Below, piece after piece: positions 1 to 28,236 of a stretch of 64,000 nucleotides of DNA. Numbering within the stretch: the stretch's first letter is position 1; the number at the start of each line of letters is the position of its first letter. The notes below the pieces were generated by a model, which was not told the origin of the DNA, made no database searches, and was given only the letters and a program-made list of their open reading frames with translations. The position numbers and the translations under genes are program-made. Origin of the DNA: Aquila chrysaetos chrysaetos (taxonomy: Eukaryota > Chordata > Aves > Accipitriformes > Accipitridae); the NCBI RefSeq assembly GCF_900496995.4, contig NW_024470383.1, forward strand, positions 1-64,000, written 5' to 3'.

Positions 1-580
1 TGGGTCTCCTTTGAGGGTGGGGAGCCCAGCGCGGGGGTCCCCTCTGAGGAGGGGGGGCATCCCGACGCCTGGGTGCCCTTTGAGGGAGGGGGCACCCAGA
101 CATTTGGGTCCCCTCTCAGGGTGGGGGTCACTTGGATGCCTGGGTCCCCTCTGGGGGGGGGGGTCACCCGGATGCTTGGGTGCCCTTTGAGGGTGGGGGG
201 CACCTGGACACTTGGGTCCCCTCTAGGGTGGGGGGCACCTGGATGCCTGGGTCTCCTTTGAGGGTGGGGGGCACCTAGACATTTGGGTCCCCTCCGGGGG
301 TGTGGGGGGGGTGGCGAACCACGGGAAGCCGTGTCCCCTCCGGGGTGGGGGGGTCACCCGGACTCCTGGGTCCCTCACAGGGGGGGCGGGTCACCCGGGG
401 AGCCGGGTCCCCTCCAGGGGGTGGAGGGGCATCTTCACCCGGGGAGCCGGGTCCCCTCCGGGGGTGGGGGGGTCACCCGGGGAGCCGTGTCCCCTCTCAG
501 GGTGGGGGGGTCACCCGGGGAGCCGGGTCCCCTCCGGGGTGGGGGGGTCACCCGGGGAGCCGTGCCCCCTCCCGCCCGAG
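1..580. repeat. G-rich minisatellite with 'GCCTGGGTCCC' units
   Basis: Tandem units of roughly 40 bp alternate a G-tract with a 'GGACGCCTGGGTCCC'-like core. Toward the 3' half the core drifts to 'CCGGGGAGCCGGGTCCCC'. The array is cut by the window start. Several frames are open only because the units have no stops; there are no conserved residues, so I call no gene. Confidence 0.8.
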
Positions 581-779
581 GATCGGGGTCAGGGCGTCTC
601 CCGCACCGGGGCGCGGCGGGCGCGGCGGGACGCCCGGGTCCCCTCGGGCCGCGCGGTCGGGACGGTCAGGGCGGGGCCCCCACGCCCGGGTCCCCCCCCG
701 GAAGGCGGCGATTAGGGTCGGGTGGTGCCCGCGGCCTCCCGTCCCTCCCCGGGACCCGGGGACCGAACCGACCCACTGC

Positions 780-1850
780 GTCCCAGGGATCGGGGGGGGG
801 ATCTGGGAAGGGGGTGGATCCCCGGGAGGGGGAGAATCCTGGGGATCGGGGCGGGGGGGGTGTCTCAGGAGAGGGGGGGGGGAAGCCCGGGGATGTGGGG
901 AGATCCTGGGGGTCCCCGGGGGGGGAATCCCGGGGGGGATTCCTGGGGATCCTGGGGGGGAGTCTGGGAAGTGGGGATCCTGTGGGGGAATCCTAGGGAT
1001 TGGGGGGGGGGGGTGTCCAGGGGGTCCCTAGGGGATCCTGGGGGGGATCCTGGGGATCAGGGGGGATCCAGGAGGATCTGAGGGGTCCCAGGCAGCAGGG
1101 ATCCTGGGGGAGAATGCTGGGGATTGGGGGGGGGGGTCCAGGGGGTCCCTAGGGGATCCTGGGGGGGATCCTGGGAATCGGGGAGGATCCAGGGGGTCCC
1201 AGGAGGGGGGGGAAATGCTGGGGATCCAGGCGGATCCAGGAGGATCTGAGGGGTCCCAGGCAGCAGGGATCCTGAGGGGAATCCTGGGAATTGGGGGGAT
1301 CCAGGGGGTCCCCAACAGGGGGAATACTGGGGGGGGCAGATCCCAGGGAGGGAAGGTCCTGGGGGATCCAGGGGTTCCCAGACAGAGGGGTCCTGGAGTG
1401 AAGCCTGGAGATCAGGGATACGGGAGGTCCTGAATGAGGGGAATCCTGGGGGAGAATCCTGGGGATTGGGGGGGATCCAGGGTCTAATCCTGGGAATTAA
1501 GGAAGGGGGGGATCTGGGGGGGGGATCCCAAAGATGTGAGCTGCCTTGGTGGGAAAGATCTGGGAGGATCCAGGGAGACCCTGGGGATCAAGGGAGACCC
1601 CCAAAACCAAGGCGGGGGGGATCCCCTGAGGATCACTGGGATCTGGGGAGATCTGGGAATCCCCCCCCGGGGGGGGGGGGCAGGATCTGGGGGGGATCCA
1701 GGGGAGACCCGGGGGGGGCGAGGATCAAGGGAGACCCCCAAAACCAAGGTGGGGGGGATCCCGGGGGGGGGTGACCTGAGGATCACTGGGATCTGGGGGG
1801 ATCTGGGGATCCCTCGGGGGGGGGGGGGACGGGATCCAGGTCGTCCGGGC
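780..1850. repeat. GGATCC/TGGGGATC-rich minisatellite
   Basis: Degenerate tandem repeats of 'GATCCTGGGGG' and 'GGGATCTGGGG' units, with a larger duplicated block (about 1020-1110 recurs at about 1140-1270; about 1580-1680 recurs at about 1700-1800). I see no gene signal in it. Confidence 0.75.
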
Positions 1851-1859
1851 TTCCCCCCC

Positions 1860-2750
1860 CCCCCCCCCCCCCCAGCCGGCGACCGCGCGGTGGCGCTGCT
1901 TGTGCGACCCTACAATAACACCCCGGCGGCCCCGCCCCCTCCTCCAAACAAGCCCCTCCCCTCCAATAGACCCCGCCCCTCCCTTCTCCCCTCCCCCCCC
2001 CCCTTCTGCACACAAAGACGACGCCCCCCCCCCATTGGGGGGGGGTCCTGGGGTCCCTCCCGGACCCCTGGGTGTCGTCCCCCCCGGGACGCCTGGGTGT
2101 CCCCCCCCTTCCCCCCGGACGCCTGGGTGTCCCCCCCCCCCCCGGACTCCTGGGTTCCGGGCAGATTTTTTCGGAGTTAACCCCGCCCCCCCCCCCCCCC
2201 CCCCCCCAGTTCGGACTCCTGGGTCCCTCCGAGCCCCCAGCGGGTGGATAACAAAGCTGGGGGGGGGGGGGAACCCGCCCGGACGTCTGGGTTCCTGCGA
2301 GTCATCCCCCCCCCCCCCCCCCGCGGGAAAAGCCGCTTTTCATCCCCCCCCCCCCCCCTCCTCCTCCTCCTCCTCCTCCTCCTCCCCCTCCCCCCCCCTC
2401 CTCGGACGCCTGGGTCCCTCCCGGACGCCTGGGTCCCGCTCCATCCCGGGGTGAGTATACTGGGATCCCCCCCCCCCCCCCCCCCCAGTTGGAGTCCTGG
2501 GTCCCTCCGGGTGCGGGGGGGGAGACACACACACTGGGATTTCCCTTCCAACCCCCCCCTTCCACCTCCGCCCTTCCCCGACAAAGGGAGCGCTCCCGGC
2601 CGAATAGCTGGGTCCCCCGGTCACCCCCCGCCCTGGGGTCGGGTGGGGGGGGTCCCAGATACCGGGGTCCCCCCCTTCAAGCCCCCCCCCCCAAGTATGG
2701 GCCCCCCCCCCCCCCCCGGACGCCTGGGTTTCCCCCCCCCCCCCCGCCTC
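1860..2750. promoter_or_regulatory. C-tract region, possible PPP1R18 promoter/5' exon
   Basis: Long C homopolymers are broken by a GC-box and CCAAT-bearing stretch (about 1880-2000, CCAAT near 1970), a CTC/CTT microsatellite (about 2355-2395) and a strong splice-donor-like site, GGG|GTGAGTAT, near 2450. PPP1R18 coding starts just after an acceptor at 3893, so a noncoding first exon must lie upstream; this is the best place for it. Inference only. Several copies of the 'GGACGCCTGGGT' motif also occur here. Confidence 0.25.
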
Positions 2751-2849
2751 GGCCATGTGCGGGGCTGTCAGGGGCCGGAAGCGTGACGGGGGTGACGACG
2801 TCCGTCCCGATGTCCCCAAGTGTCCCCTCTCTGTCCCACCAGCATCCAC

Positions 2850-3800
2850 CAGTGTGTCCCCATCTCTGGTGGCTTTGTCAGCCCCGTCCCGGTGGGTCCT
2901 GTCGCCATTCCTGGTGGTCCCCATCTCTGGTGGCCTCGGAGGCTCCCGTCCCAGTGGCTCCAACATCCCTGTCCCCATCCCTGGTGGCCCTGATGCCTCC
3001 CATCCTTGGTGGCCTTGTGTCCCCCACCCCAGTGGCTCCACCATCCCTGTCCCCATCCCTGATGGCTCTAGCATTCCCATAACACCATCCTCATCCCCAT
3101 TCTCAGTGGCTCCAGTGTCCCTATCCTTGGTGGTTCCCTCATCCCTGATGGCTCTGGTGTCCCTTGTCCCCCGTGGCTCCACCATCCCAGTCCCCATCCC
3201 TGGTTCTTCCACCAGCCCCATCCTTGGTGCTGCCACCATCCCCATCCCCATCCCCATCCCTTGTGGCTCCAGCATCCCCCTAACACCATCCCAGTCCCCA
3301 TCCCTGGTGGCCTCACCATCCCAGTCCCCATCCCTGGTGGCTCCAGCATCCCCCTAACACCATCCCAGGCCCCACCCCTGGTGGCCTCACCATCCCAGTC
3401 TGCATCCCTGGTGGCTCCAGTGTCTCCCTAACACCATCCTTGTCCCGATACCTGGTGGCTCCACCACCCAGTCCCCATCCCTGGTTCCTCCACCAGCCCC
3501 ATCCTTGGTGCTTCCACCATCCCTGGTGGCTCCAGTGTCTCCCTAACACCATCCCAGTCCCCATCCCTGGTGGCTCCACCAGCCCCAACTCCATCCCTGG
3601 TGCCTCCACCAGCCCCATCCTTGGTGCTTCCACCATCCCAGTCCCCATCCCTGGTGGCTCCAGTGTCTCCCTAACACCATCCCAGTCCCCATCCCTGGTG
3701 GCTCCACCAGCCCCAACTCCATCCCTGGTGCCTCCACCAGCTCCATCCCTGGTGCCTTCCCCAACCCCATCCTTGGTTCCTCAAGCCCCATCCTTGGTTC
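2850..3800. repeat. Minisatellite 'CCATCCCTGGTGGCTCC'
   Basis: About 30 tandem units of about 30 bp reading 'CCCCATCCCTGGTGGCTCCA', with a higher-order block carrying 'CTAACACCATCCCAGTCC'. The array ends about 90 bp before PPP1R18 coding begins. Both strands carry long open frames that are purely repeat-derived. Confidence 0.85.
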
Positions 3801-3896
3801 CTCCCCTACCCCCCGTAACTCCACCGTGCCCCCCCCCCCCGATCCCCTCCCGTTCCCCCACCCCGATCCCCGCATCGCCCCATCCCGCCGCAGGCG

Positions 3897-6800
3897 ATGG
3901 CCGTGCCGGGTTGGAAACTGCAGCTGCTGGAACGGCGCCGGCGGGAGGAGGAGGCGGCTCGACGGCGGGAGCGGGAGCAGCGGGACCGGGCGGCTCAGTT
4001 GCCCCCTTGGAAGCGGGAGCTGCTGGAACGGCGTCGAGCCAAAGCAGGAGCCGCCGGGGGGGGGGGTCCCTGATGGGGGGTCCTTGGCGTTGGCGCCGGG
4101 CCTGAGCCGGAGCGCCGAGGGGCTGGAACGCTGCGGGGAGAGCGAACCCACCCGGGGTCGGGTCAGCCGCCTGCTCAGTCGTTTTGCCCCGCGGCCCCCT
4201 GCCCGCTCGCTCAGCACCGAGGGTCTCCCCGAGAGCCCCCCCGGGACATCCCCCAACCGCCATTGTACCTCGGGGGATGAGGGGTGCGAGGGGCAAGGAG
4301 GGGCCGGGGGGCAGCAGGGGGCTGAGACCCACGGGGTGGTCAAGGGGCATGGGATGGCCACCAGTCCGGGGACAGTTGAGGGTCTGGGGACAACCAGGGG
4401 CGTGGGGACAGTCGAGACGCGGGGGGCGGTCAAGGGCATGGGGACAGTTGAGGGACAGCAGGTGGCTGAGAGCCATAGGACAGTCAAGGGCCATGGGTTG
4501 GCCACCAGTCCGGGGACAGTTGAGGGTCCGGGGACAACCAAGGGCGTGGGGACAGTCGAGACGCGGGGGGCGGTCAAGGGCATGGGGACAGCTGAGGGAC
4601 AAGGGACAGGTGAGGGACAGCAGGTAGCTGAGACCCATAGGACGGTCAAGGGCCATGGATTGGCCAGCAGCCCGGGGATGGTTGATGGTCTGGGGTCAAC
4701 CAAGGGCACGGGGACAGTTGAGGGACAGGGGACGGCTGAGGGACAGCAGATAGCCGAGACCCATAGGATGGTCAAGGGCCACGGGTTGGCCATCAGCCCA
4801 GGGACAGCTGAGGGTCTGGGGACAACGAAGGACCTGGGGACGGTCAAGACACGGGGTTCAGTCAAGGGTGTGGGGACGGTGGAGGGACAGGGGACGGCCG
4901 AGGGCTGTAGGACGGCTGAGGGCCACAGGTTGACTCTCAGCCCGGGGGCGGCGGAGGGACAGGGGACAACCAAGGACCTTGGGACAATTGAGACACGGGG
5001 GACAGTCAAGGGCCTTGGGTTGGTCAAGGGATGGGGCTTAGCCAAGGGTGTGGGGACAGCTGAGGGACAGGGGACGGTCGAGGGCTGTAGGACGGTCAAG
5101 GGCCACGGGTTGGCCGTCAGCCCGGGGACAGCTGAAGGTCTGGGGACAACCAAGGACCTGGAGATAGTTGAGGGACGGGGAACGACCAAGGGCTGGGGGA
5201 CGGTTGAGGGACAAGGGACTGTTGAGACCCATAGGACGGTCAAGGGCCACGGGTTGGCCACCAGCCCAGGGACAGCTGAGGGCCAGGGGACGACCAAGGA
5301 CCTGGGGACGGTTGAGACATGGGGGACAGTCAAGGGCATGGTGGGGACAGTTGAAGGACGGGGGCCAGCCGAAGGCTGTAGGACAGTCGAGACCCATAGG
5401 ACGGTCAAGGGCCACGGGTTGGCCACCAGCCCAGGGACGGCTGAGGGCCAGGGGACAGCCAAGGACCTGGGGACAGTTGAGGGACAGGGGATGGCTGAGG
5501 GACAGCAGATGGCTGAGACCCATAGGACGGTCAAGGGCCACGGGATGGCCACCAGCCCAGGGGCGGTTGAGGGCCAGGGGACAGCCAAGGACCTGGGGAC
5601 GGTTGAGGGACAGGGGACGGTCAAGGGGATGGTCAAGAGCTGGAAGATGGTCGAGGGACGGGGGCCACCAGGAGGACAAGGGACAGCCGATGGCCACGAG
5701 GGCACTGGGACGGCCGAGGGACAGGGCTCAGCCAAGGGCTCCGGGCCCACCGCGGCGGCCATGACGCCCGTGGTGGCCGTGACCCCCGTGGGGACCGCGA
5801 CGCCCGCGGCGGCCATGACGCCCGTGCAGGGGCGTGTCGAGGGCGGTGCTGGGGAGGGGCCGGGTGCCGGCAGCCCCGGGGTGGCCCCGGTTGGGGGGGG
5901 CGGGCAGCGGGCCGGCGGCCATGCGAGGGGTGCCCCGCCGAGAACCCGGGCCCCCCCTGGCCCACCCGGCCCTGCAACGCCGTAGCGGTAACACCATTAC
6001 GGTGCGACCCCGGCGGGGGGTGACCGCCAACGGCCCCGAAGGAGGGTCCCCCGCCCCTCCGGCGCCTCCCGCCCCCCCGGCTGCTCCCCCGGGGCCCCCC
6101 AAGAAGCGTTACCCCACGGCCGAGGAGATCCAGGTCATCGGCGGGTACCTGGCCCTGCCCCGCTCCTGCCTGGCCAAGAACGACCCCCACCGCAAGAAGG
6201 TAGGGACCCCCCCCGTGTCCTCCTCCATGTCCCCTTGTGTAGCCCCATGTCACCCCCCCGCGGTTCCTGTCGTGCCCTCCCCGCCTCCCCCGGTGGCCCC
6301 TCCATGTCCCCGGGGGTCCCGCCGTGCGTCCTCCAGCCCCTCAACGTCCTGCCACCCCGTCCCTTGTCCCCATCCTTGTCCCCCGTCCTCTTCTGGACCC
6401 CACGCTGTCCCCATCCTTGTCCCTTCCTGCAGCCTCCTCCCTGTCCCTGTCCCCTCATCCCCTCCTGGAGCCCCACCAGTGTCACTCTCCCCCATCCTTG
6501 TCCCCTCCTGGACCTCCTTGTCCCCGTCCCCCACCCTCATCCCCTCCTGGACCTTCTTATTCCCTGTCCTCATCCCCTGTCCCTTGCTAGACCCACCCCA
6601 TCGCTGTCCCCATCCTTCTCCCCTCCTGGAGCTCCATGTCCCCATCCCTGGTCCATGTCCCCTCCTGGACCTCCATGTCCCCATCCCTGGTCCATGTCCC
6701 CTCCTGGACCCCCTGTCCCCATCCTTGTCCCCTTCTGGACCTCTCTGTCCCCATCCCTGGTCCATGTCCCCTCCTGGACCTCCTGTCCCCATCCTTGTCC

Positions 6801-9648
6801 CCTCCTGGACCTCTCTGTCCCCATCCCTGGTCCATGTCCCCTCCTGGACCCTCTGTCCCCATTCTTGTCCCCTCCTGGACCCTCTGTCCCCATCCTTGTC
6901 CCCTCCTGGAGCTCCATGTCCCCATCCCTGGTCCATGTCCCCTCCTGGACCCCCTGTCCCCATCCTTGTCCCTTCTTGGACCTCTATGTCCCCATCCTTG
7001 TCCCCTCCTGGACCTCTCTGTCCCCATCCCTGGTCCATGTCCCCTCCTGGACCCTCTGTCCCCATCCTTGTCCCCTCCTGGACCTCTCTGTCCCCATCCC
7101 TGGTCCATGTCCCCTCCTGGACCCTCTGTCCCCATTCTTGTCCCCTCCTGGACCCTCTGTCCCCATCCTTGTCCCCTCCTGGACCTCCTTGTCCCCATCC
7201 CTGGTCCATGTCCCCTCCTGGACCCCCTGTCCCCATCCCTGGTCCATGTCCCCTCCTGGACCCCCTGTCCCCATCCTTGTCCTCCTCCTTGTCCCCTCCT
7301 GGACCCTCACTCCTGTCCCCTTCTTGACCCGTGTCCCCATCCCTGTCCCTTCCTGGGGTCCCCAACCCTCGTCCCGTTCCCCCCCCCCCAGTTGTGGGAA
7401 GGCAACGAGAGTGACCGGGGGGGTTGGGCACCCGGACGCCTGGGTCCTTGTCTCTTCCTCTCCCTGCCCGCACGTCCTGCCCGCACTTCACCCCCCCCGC
7501 GGAAGCAGCGGGCAGCCGGTGCGCACCCGGACGCCTGGGTCCCTCTTTTTTTTTTTTTTTTTTTTTGGGGGGGGGTGAAGACCCCGACATCTGGGTCCCC
7601 CTGTGATGGAGGAGCAGAGGGGTCCGGTGGTTAAACTGGGGGGTGGGGGTGTGTTTGTCACAAATACACCCCCCCCCCCCCCAGCATTACCCAGAATCCT
7701 CTGGGGCACCCCAAAAACAGGAACCCTGGCGGGGGCGGGTGGGGGGGGGGAGGAAGCGGTTCCCACAGGGTGAGGCTGTCCGGATGCCTGGGTCCCCTGC
7801 CCAACCCCCCCTTCCTCTGCCCCGCTCCCATCCCCCGCTCCCCGTGGGGCCGCGTGACCCCCCCCCCCGGGTCATTAATAACCTCCCGTTAATTACGATT
7901 AAGCCAGGAGGTGGATTAATTGCCATGGGAACCCCCATGGAGGGGGGGGACACGCGACACACGGACACACTCACGTCCCTGCTTGTCCCCGGAGCTGGGC
8001 ACGGCGTGGGGCCACGGGGTCCCCACGGGGTCCCCGAGTTGTCCCCATCCCCAGGGTGACCTTGTCCTCAGGGTGACCCCGTCCCCGAGGTGACCCCAGG
8101 GTGACGTCGTCCCCATGTTGTCCCCATCCCCGGGCCGTCCCCATGCCACCCCTGCACCGCTGTCACCATGATGTCCCATGTCCCCAGGGTGATCCCATCC
8201 CCAGAGTGACCCCAAGGTGTCCCCGTCCCCAAAGTGTCCCCGTCCCCGAAGTGTCCCCATCCCCAGGGTGTCTCCGGGGGTGTCCCCATGCCACCCCTTT
8301 CCCCAGGATGACCCTGGGGTGTCCCCATGCCACCCCTTTCCCACGGGTGTCCCCATCCCCAGGGTGACCCCTGGGGTGTCCCCAGGGTGTCCCCATCCCC
8401 AAAGTGTCCCCATCCCCAGGGTGACCCCACGGGTGTCCCCATGCCACCCCTCTCCCCAGGCTGTCCCCATCCCCAAAGTGTCCCCATCCCCAGGGTGACT
8501 CCACAGGTGTCCCCAGGGTGTCCCCATGCCACCCCTTTCCCCAGGATGACCCTGGGGTGTCCCCATGCCACCCCTCTCCCCAGGATGTCCCAATCCCCAG
8601 GGTGACCCCAAGGCTGTCCTCAGGATGTCCCCATGCCACCCCTTTCCCCATGGTGTCCCCATCCCCAAAGTGTCCCCATCCCCAGGGTGACCCCACGGGT
8701 GTCCCCAGGCTGTCCCCATCCCCAAAGTGTCCCCATCCCCAGGGTGACCCCAGGGGTGTCCCCATCCCCACAATGTCCCCATGTCCTGTGTTGTGTCCCC
8801 CCGTTCCCCCCCCCCCAGCTGAAGATCTGGTTCAGCGAGCGGGAGCTGGAGCGCACCTTCTGCTACCCCTCGGAGGGGGCAGCGCTGGCGGCCTGGGGCC
8901 CCCCCGAAGAGCCACCCCCCCCCCGGCCCCCCCTCGGCCCCTGATGAGGATGAGGATGAGGACGAGCCCCCTCCCGTGCGGGGGCTGCCGGGGGGGCTGC
9001 GAGCCCGCGCCCTGCTTGTGGGTGAGTGCCCTGGGGTGGCTTTTGCGGGGGGGGGACACACACGCACCAGATGCCTGGGTGCCCCGGGGAGGGGGGGGTG
9101 TTGAAGAGGGTAATGGGGGGATCCTGATGCCTGGGTCCCCTGGAGGGGGGGCTGAGGGGGGGTAATGGGGATACTTGGGCACCTGGGGGGTGTTAGGGGG
9201 GGTAATGGGGGGCCCTGGACACCGGGGGGGGGTTAGGGGGGGTAAAGGGGGGCCCTGGACACCTGGGGGGGGTTAAGGGGGTAATGGTGGGCCCTGGACA
9301 CCTGGGGGGGCTTGAGTGAGGGGGGTAATGGGGGCCACCCAGACACCTGGGGGGGTTAGGGGGGGTAATGGGGGGCCCTGGACACCTGGGGGGGGTTGGA
9401 GGGGGGTAATGGGGGGCCCTGGACACCTGGAGGGGTTAAGGGGGTAATGGTGGGCCCTGGACACCTGGGGGGGCTTGAGTGAGGGGGGTAATGGGGGCCA
9501 CCCAGACACCTGGGGGGGGTTAGGGGGGTAAAGGGGGGCCCTGGACACCTGAGTCCCCTGGGGGTGTTGGAGGGGCTAACGGGGGGCCCAGATGCTTTGG
9601 TCCTCACGCCCCATTCCCCCCCCCCCAGATGAGTCCTGCAGGCGGTAA
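3897..9648 (+). CDS. PPP1R18: Phostensin (PP1 regulatory subunit 18)
   Basis: Phostensin targets protein phosphatase 1 to actin filaments. Exons: 3897-6199, 8819-9021, 9629-9648, all with GT-AG junctions. Assignment rests on three conserved blocks I recall from the human protein: the N-terminus (MAVPGWKLQLLERRR, then PPWKRELLERRRAK), the KKRYPTAEEI...GGYL...SCLAK block at the end of exon 1, and the last exon encoding DESCRR then TAA. The PP1-binding RVxF-type motif is KIWF at the start of exon 2 (human KISF). An acidic DEDEDED stretch follows. The start ATG lies four bases after an acceptor (CCGCAG at 3893), so the 5'UTR is spliced. Three +1 phase slips are needed: at the 11-G run 4056-4066, somewhere before 5985 (probably the 8-G run 5893-5900), and in the C-runs at 8899-8932. 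With these, the length is about 840 aa against about 613 in human; the excess is a repeat array. Confidence 0.88.
4330..5740 (+). repeat. PPP1R18: Coding tandem repeat inside PPP1R18 exon 1
   Basis: Nine higher-order units of about 125-177 bp, each starting with a 'KGHGLATSPG'-like block (near 4341, 4485, 4647, 4772, 4919, 5096, 5241, 5405 and 5531), followed by short GTVEG/GTTKD/GTVKG repeats. The frame stays open throughout, so length changes have been multiples of three. Human phostensin also has a repeated SPGE-type region in this position, so the array is probably an ancient feature that expanded here. The antisense strand is open too, but only as a by-product of the repeat. Confidence 0.8.
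6590..7335. repeat. PPP1R18 intron 1 minisatellite A
   Basis: About 22 units built from 'CCCCATCCTTGTCCCCTCC' plus 'TGGACCTCTCTGT', in short and long versions (about 31 and 39 bp) that alternate. The array gives long open frames on both strands with no conserved content. Confidence 0.85.
7380..8000. other. PPP1R18 intron 1, unique-looking stretch
   Basis: Between two arrays. It contains four 'GGACGCCTGGGTCCC'-type motifs (about 7433, 7528, 7583, 7781), a T-tract (about 7549-7566) and an AT-rich island at about 7870-7920 with TTAATAA and TTAATTA strings. No exon is recognisable. Confidence 0.5.
8030..8800. repeat. PPP1R18 intron 1 minisatellite B
   Basis: About 35 units of 'GTGTCCCCATCCCCAGGGTG' with variants 'CCCCAAAGTGTCCCC' and 'CCATGCCACCCCTTTCCCC'. 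It ends about 20 bp before the exon 2 acceptor. Confidence 0.85.
9070..9600. repeat. PPP1R18 intron 2 minisatellite
   Basis: About 10 units of about 43 bp reading 'GGTAATGGGGGGCCCTGG' then 'ACACCTGGGGGGGTTAGG'. One block (about 9285-9360) recurs at about 9447-9530. It fills most of intron 2. Confidence 0.85.
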
Positions 9649-10612
9649 CCCCGGCCTCTGCCCCACGGCGGGGGGGTGGGGGGGAGCCATGCTGGGCCCC
9701 CCACCCCCCTGCCAGCGAAGGGGGGGACAGGGCCGGACCTGAGGGACCCCCCGGCGGGGCAGGACAGGGCCAGATGCACGGACAAGGACCACCCCCCCCG
9801 CCAAAAACTGCCCCAGGAGGGGGGGCACAAGGACACTGTCCCCACTGTGGGGACCCAGCGGCATTCTGCCCCCCCCCCCCCCCACTGGGGCACCATGGGG
9901 GGATTTTTGGGGGGGTATCCAGCTCTTCTCGCCCCATTTTGTAGCTTTTCTAGTTGGGGGGGGGGGGGGGGGGGGCACGGCAATTATCCTTAACGAGGTT
10001 TTTTTTTTTTTTTTAGCCTAATTAAGGACTTTTTTTAGCCAGGGGTGGGGCAACTTTGTCAGTATTGGGTCAACCAGAGCTGCCCCAGTTAGGAACTGGG
10101 CCAGGCTCAGTTACAACTGGGCTGGGGGGCGGAGGGTGGGGGGGCAAAGCCATGGCAGTATTAGCTGGGGGGGGCTATGCTGGGGGGGGGGGGGGAGATG
10201 GGGAGGGGACGTGATTTATTGCTGTGGTGGCTGATGGTGAGGGAGGGGATGGGTGAGGAGGAAGGCTCCAAAATGGCCGAGGGAGGCCAAACGGTGGACA
10301 GAGGCCAAACGGCGGAGGAGCAATGGCCGGGTGGGAGCATGAAGGATGGCGGCGGGTGGCCGGTGGATGGCGTGGGCGGGGGGAAACAGTCTGGAGTTGG
10401 GGGGGGGGCCCGGCTGCCATCGGCCGAAGGTGGGAGCGGTGGACGGGAGAGAAAATGGCGGAGGAGGCCGAAGCCTGAGGCCTGCTCCCGTAGCCATGGC
10501 AACGGAGCCTGAGGCCTACGCCCGTTGCCACGGCGACGAAGCCCTCGGCTCACCGTGGGGAGGGCCGCGCCGCCTCTTGGCTGCACTGTACCGCGACAAG
10601 CGACAATAAAAG
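9649..10612 (+). other. PPP1R18: Probable PPP1R18 3'UTR, AATAAA at 10605
   Basis: The stretch downstream of the PPP1R18 stop holds poly-G and poly-T tracts (about 9957-9975, 10000-10015), short purine-rich repeats, and the first AATAAA on this strand at 10605-10610. That would give a 3'UTR of about 0.96 kb. The distance to DHX16 then leaves about 320 bp for the DHX16 promoter. Assigning this poly(A) signal to PPP1R18 is inference. Confidence 0.45.
10490..10537. promoter_or_regulatory. Two RFX X-box-like palindromes
   Basis: GTAGCCATGGCAAC at 10490-10503 fits the RFX X-box pattern GTNRCC-N0-3-RGYAAC exactly. GTTGCCACGGCGAC at 10524-10537 fits with one mismatch. They lie 34 bp apart within a duplicated 'GCCTGAGGCCT' block, about 400 bp upstream of DHX16. 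Confidence 0.45.
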
Positions 10613-10935
10613 GTGATGGCGGCTGCTGTGAGCCTGGCTGGTGACACCGGGGGCGGGGGGAACTGGAGGCCGAAAGGCGGGTTTATATATATTTTTTTTT
10701 TTTTTAAGTTACGGTACAGCGGAATCGCGCATGCGCGGACGCGGGGGGCCGCGGCAGAGCGCGAGCGCGCCGCGAGGGCGGGGCGGGAGGACGATGCGGG
10801 CGGGGCGCATGCGTAGAGCGAGAGGGGCGGTGCTCTACAACGACGCATGCGCAGAGCGCTGCGAGCCGCGGTGGCGGATCGGCTGCAGGCGGCAGTACGG
10901 CGGCCGCGGAGGGAAGGCGGAAGTAGGGGACGATC
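10613..10935 (+). promoter_or_regulatory. DHX16: DHX16 CpG promoter with NRF1 sites
   Basis: CpG-dense, with no TATA box at a useful distance (the TATATAT/T-tract is at about 10683-10706). Three NRF1-type palindromes occur: GCGCATGCGC at 10727-10736, GCGCATGCGT at 10805-10814 and ACGCATGCGC at 10843-10852. The DHX16 ATG follows at 10936 after a GGACGATC context. Confidence 0.6.
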
Positions 10936-28035
<17,100 letters not shown>

Positions 28036-28236
28036 GGCGCCTTGGGGACACTTGGGGACATTTGGGGACAACCCCCCAATACAGCTGTTTTGGAAGACGA
28101 GTGGCTCTCGGCTCCCTCTGCCCCTCCCCGTTTGGGGACATGGCTGTCCTTTTTTGTCACCGCTGCGGCAGCTCCATTCGTTTGTTTTTATTCTGTACAT
28201 TAAGTTAAGGGGGGAAGGGGACAGGGATTTGGGGAC
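28036..28236. terminator. Tail-to-tail poly(A) region of DHX16 and C6orf136
   Basis: DHX16 (+) ends at 28035 and C6orf136 (-) at 28237. A variant poly(A) signal AATACA lies at 28078-28083 on the + strand. AATAAA on the - strand lies at 28187-28192 (TTTATT on +), 45-50 bp past the C6orf136 stop. Both 3'UTRs fit within about 200 bp. Confidence 0.6.

Noticed and set aside
283-1031. Overlapping open frames of 237 and 243 codons near the window start
   Set aside because: G-rich minisatellite translates without stops in several frames at once; Gly/Arg/Pro only.
3543-5816. 757-codon open frame on the minus strand across PPP1R18 exon 1
   Set aside because: It is the antisense of the coding repeat and consists of VPRPLVVPRPS-type repeats. 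The plus strand has the conserved phostensin blocks and splice sites.
6235-7590. Long open frames of about 445 codons on both strands in PPP1R18 intron 1
   Set aside because: Both arise from the CCCCATCCTTGTCCCCTCC minisatellite, which has no stops; no conserved composition or splice context.
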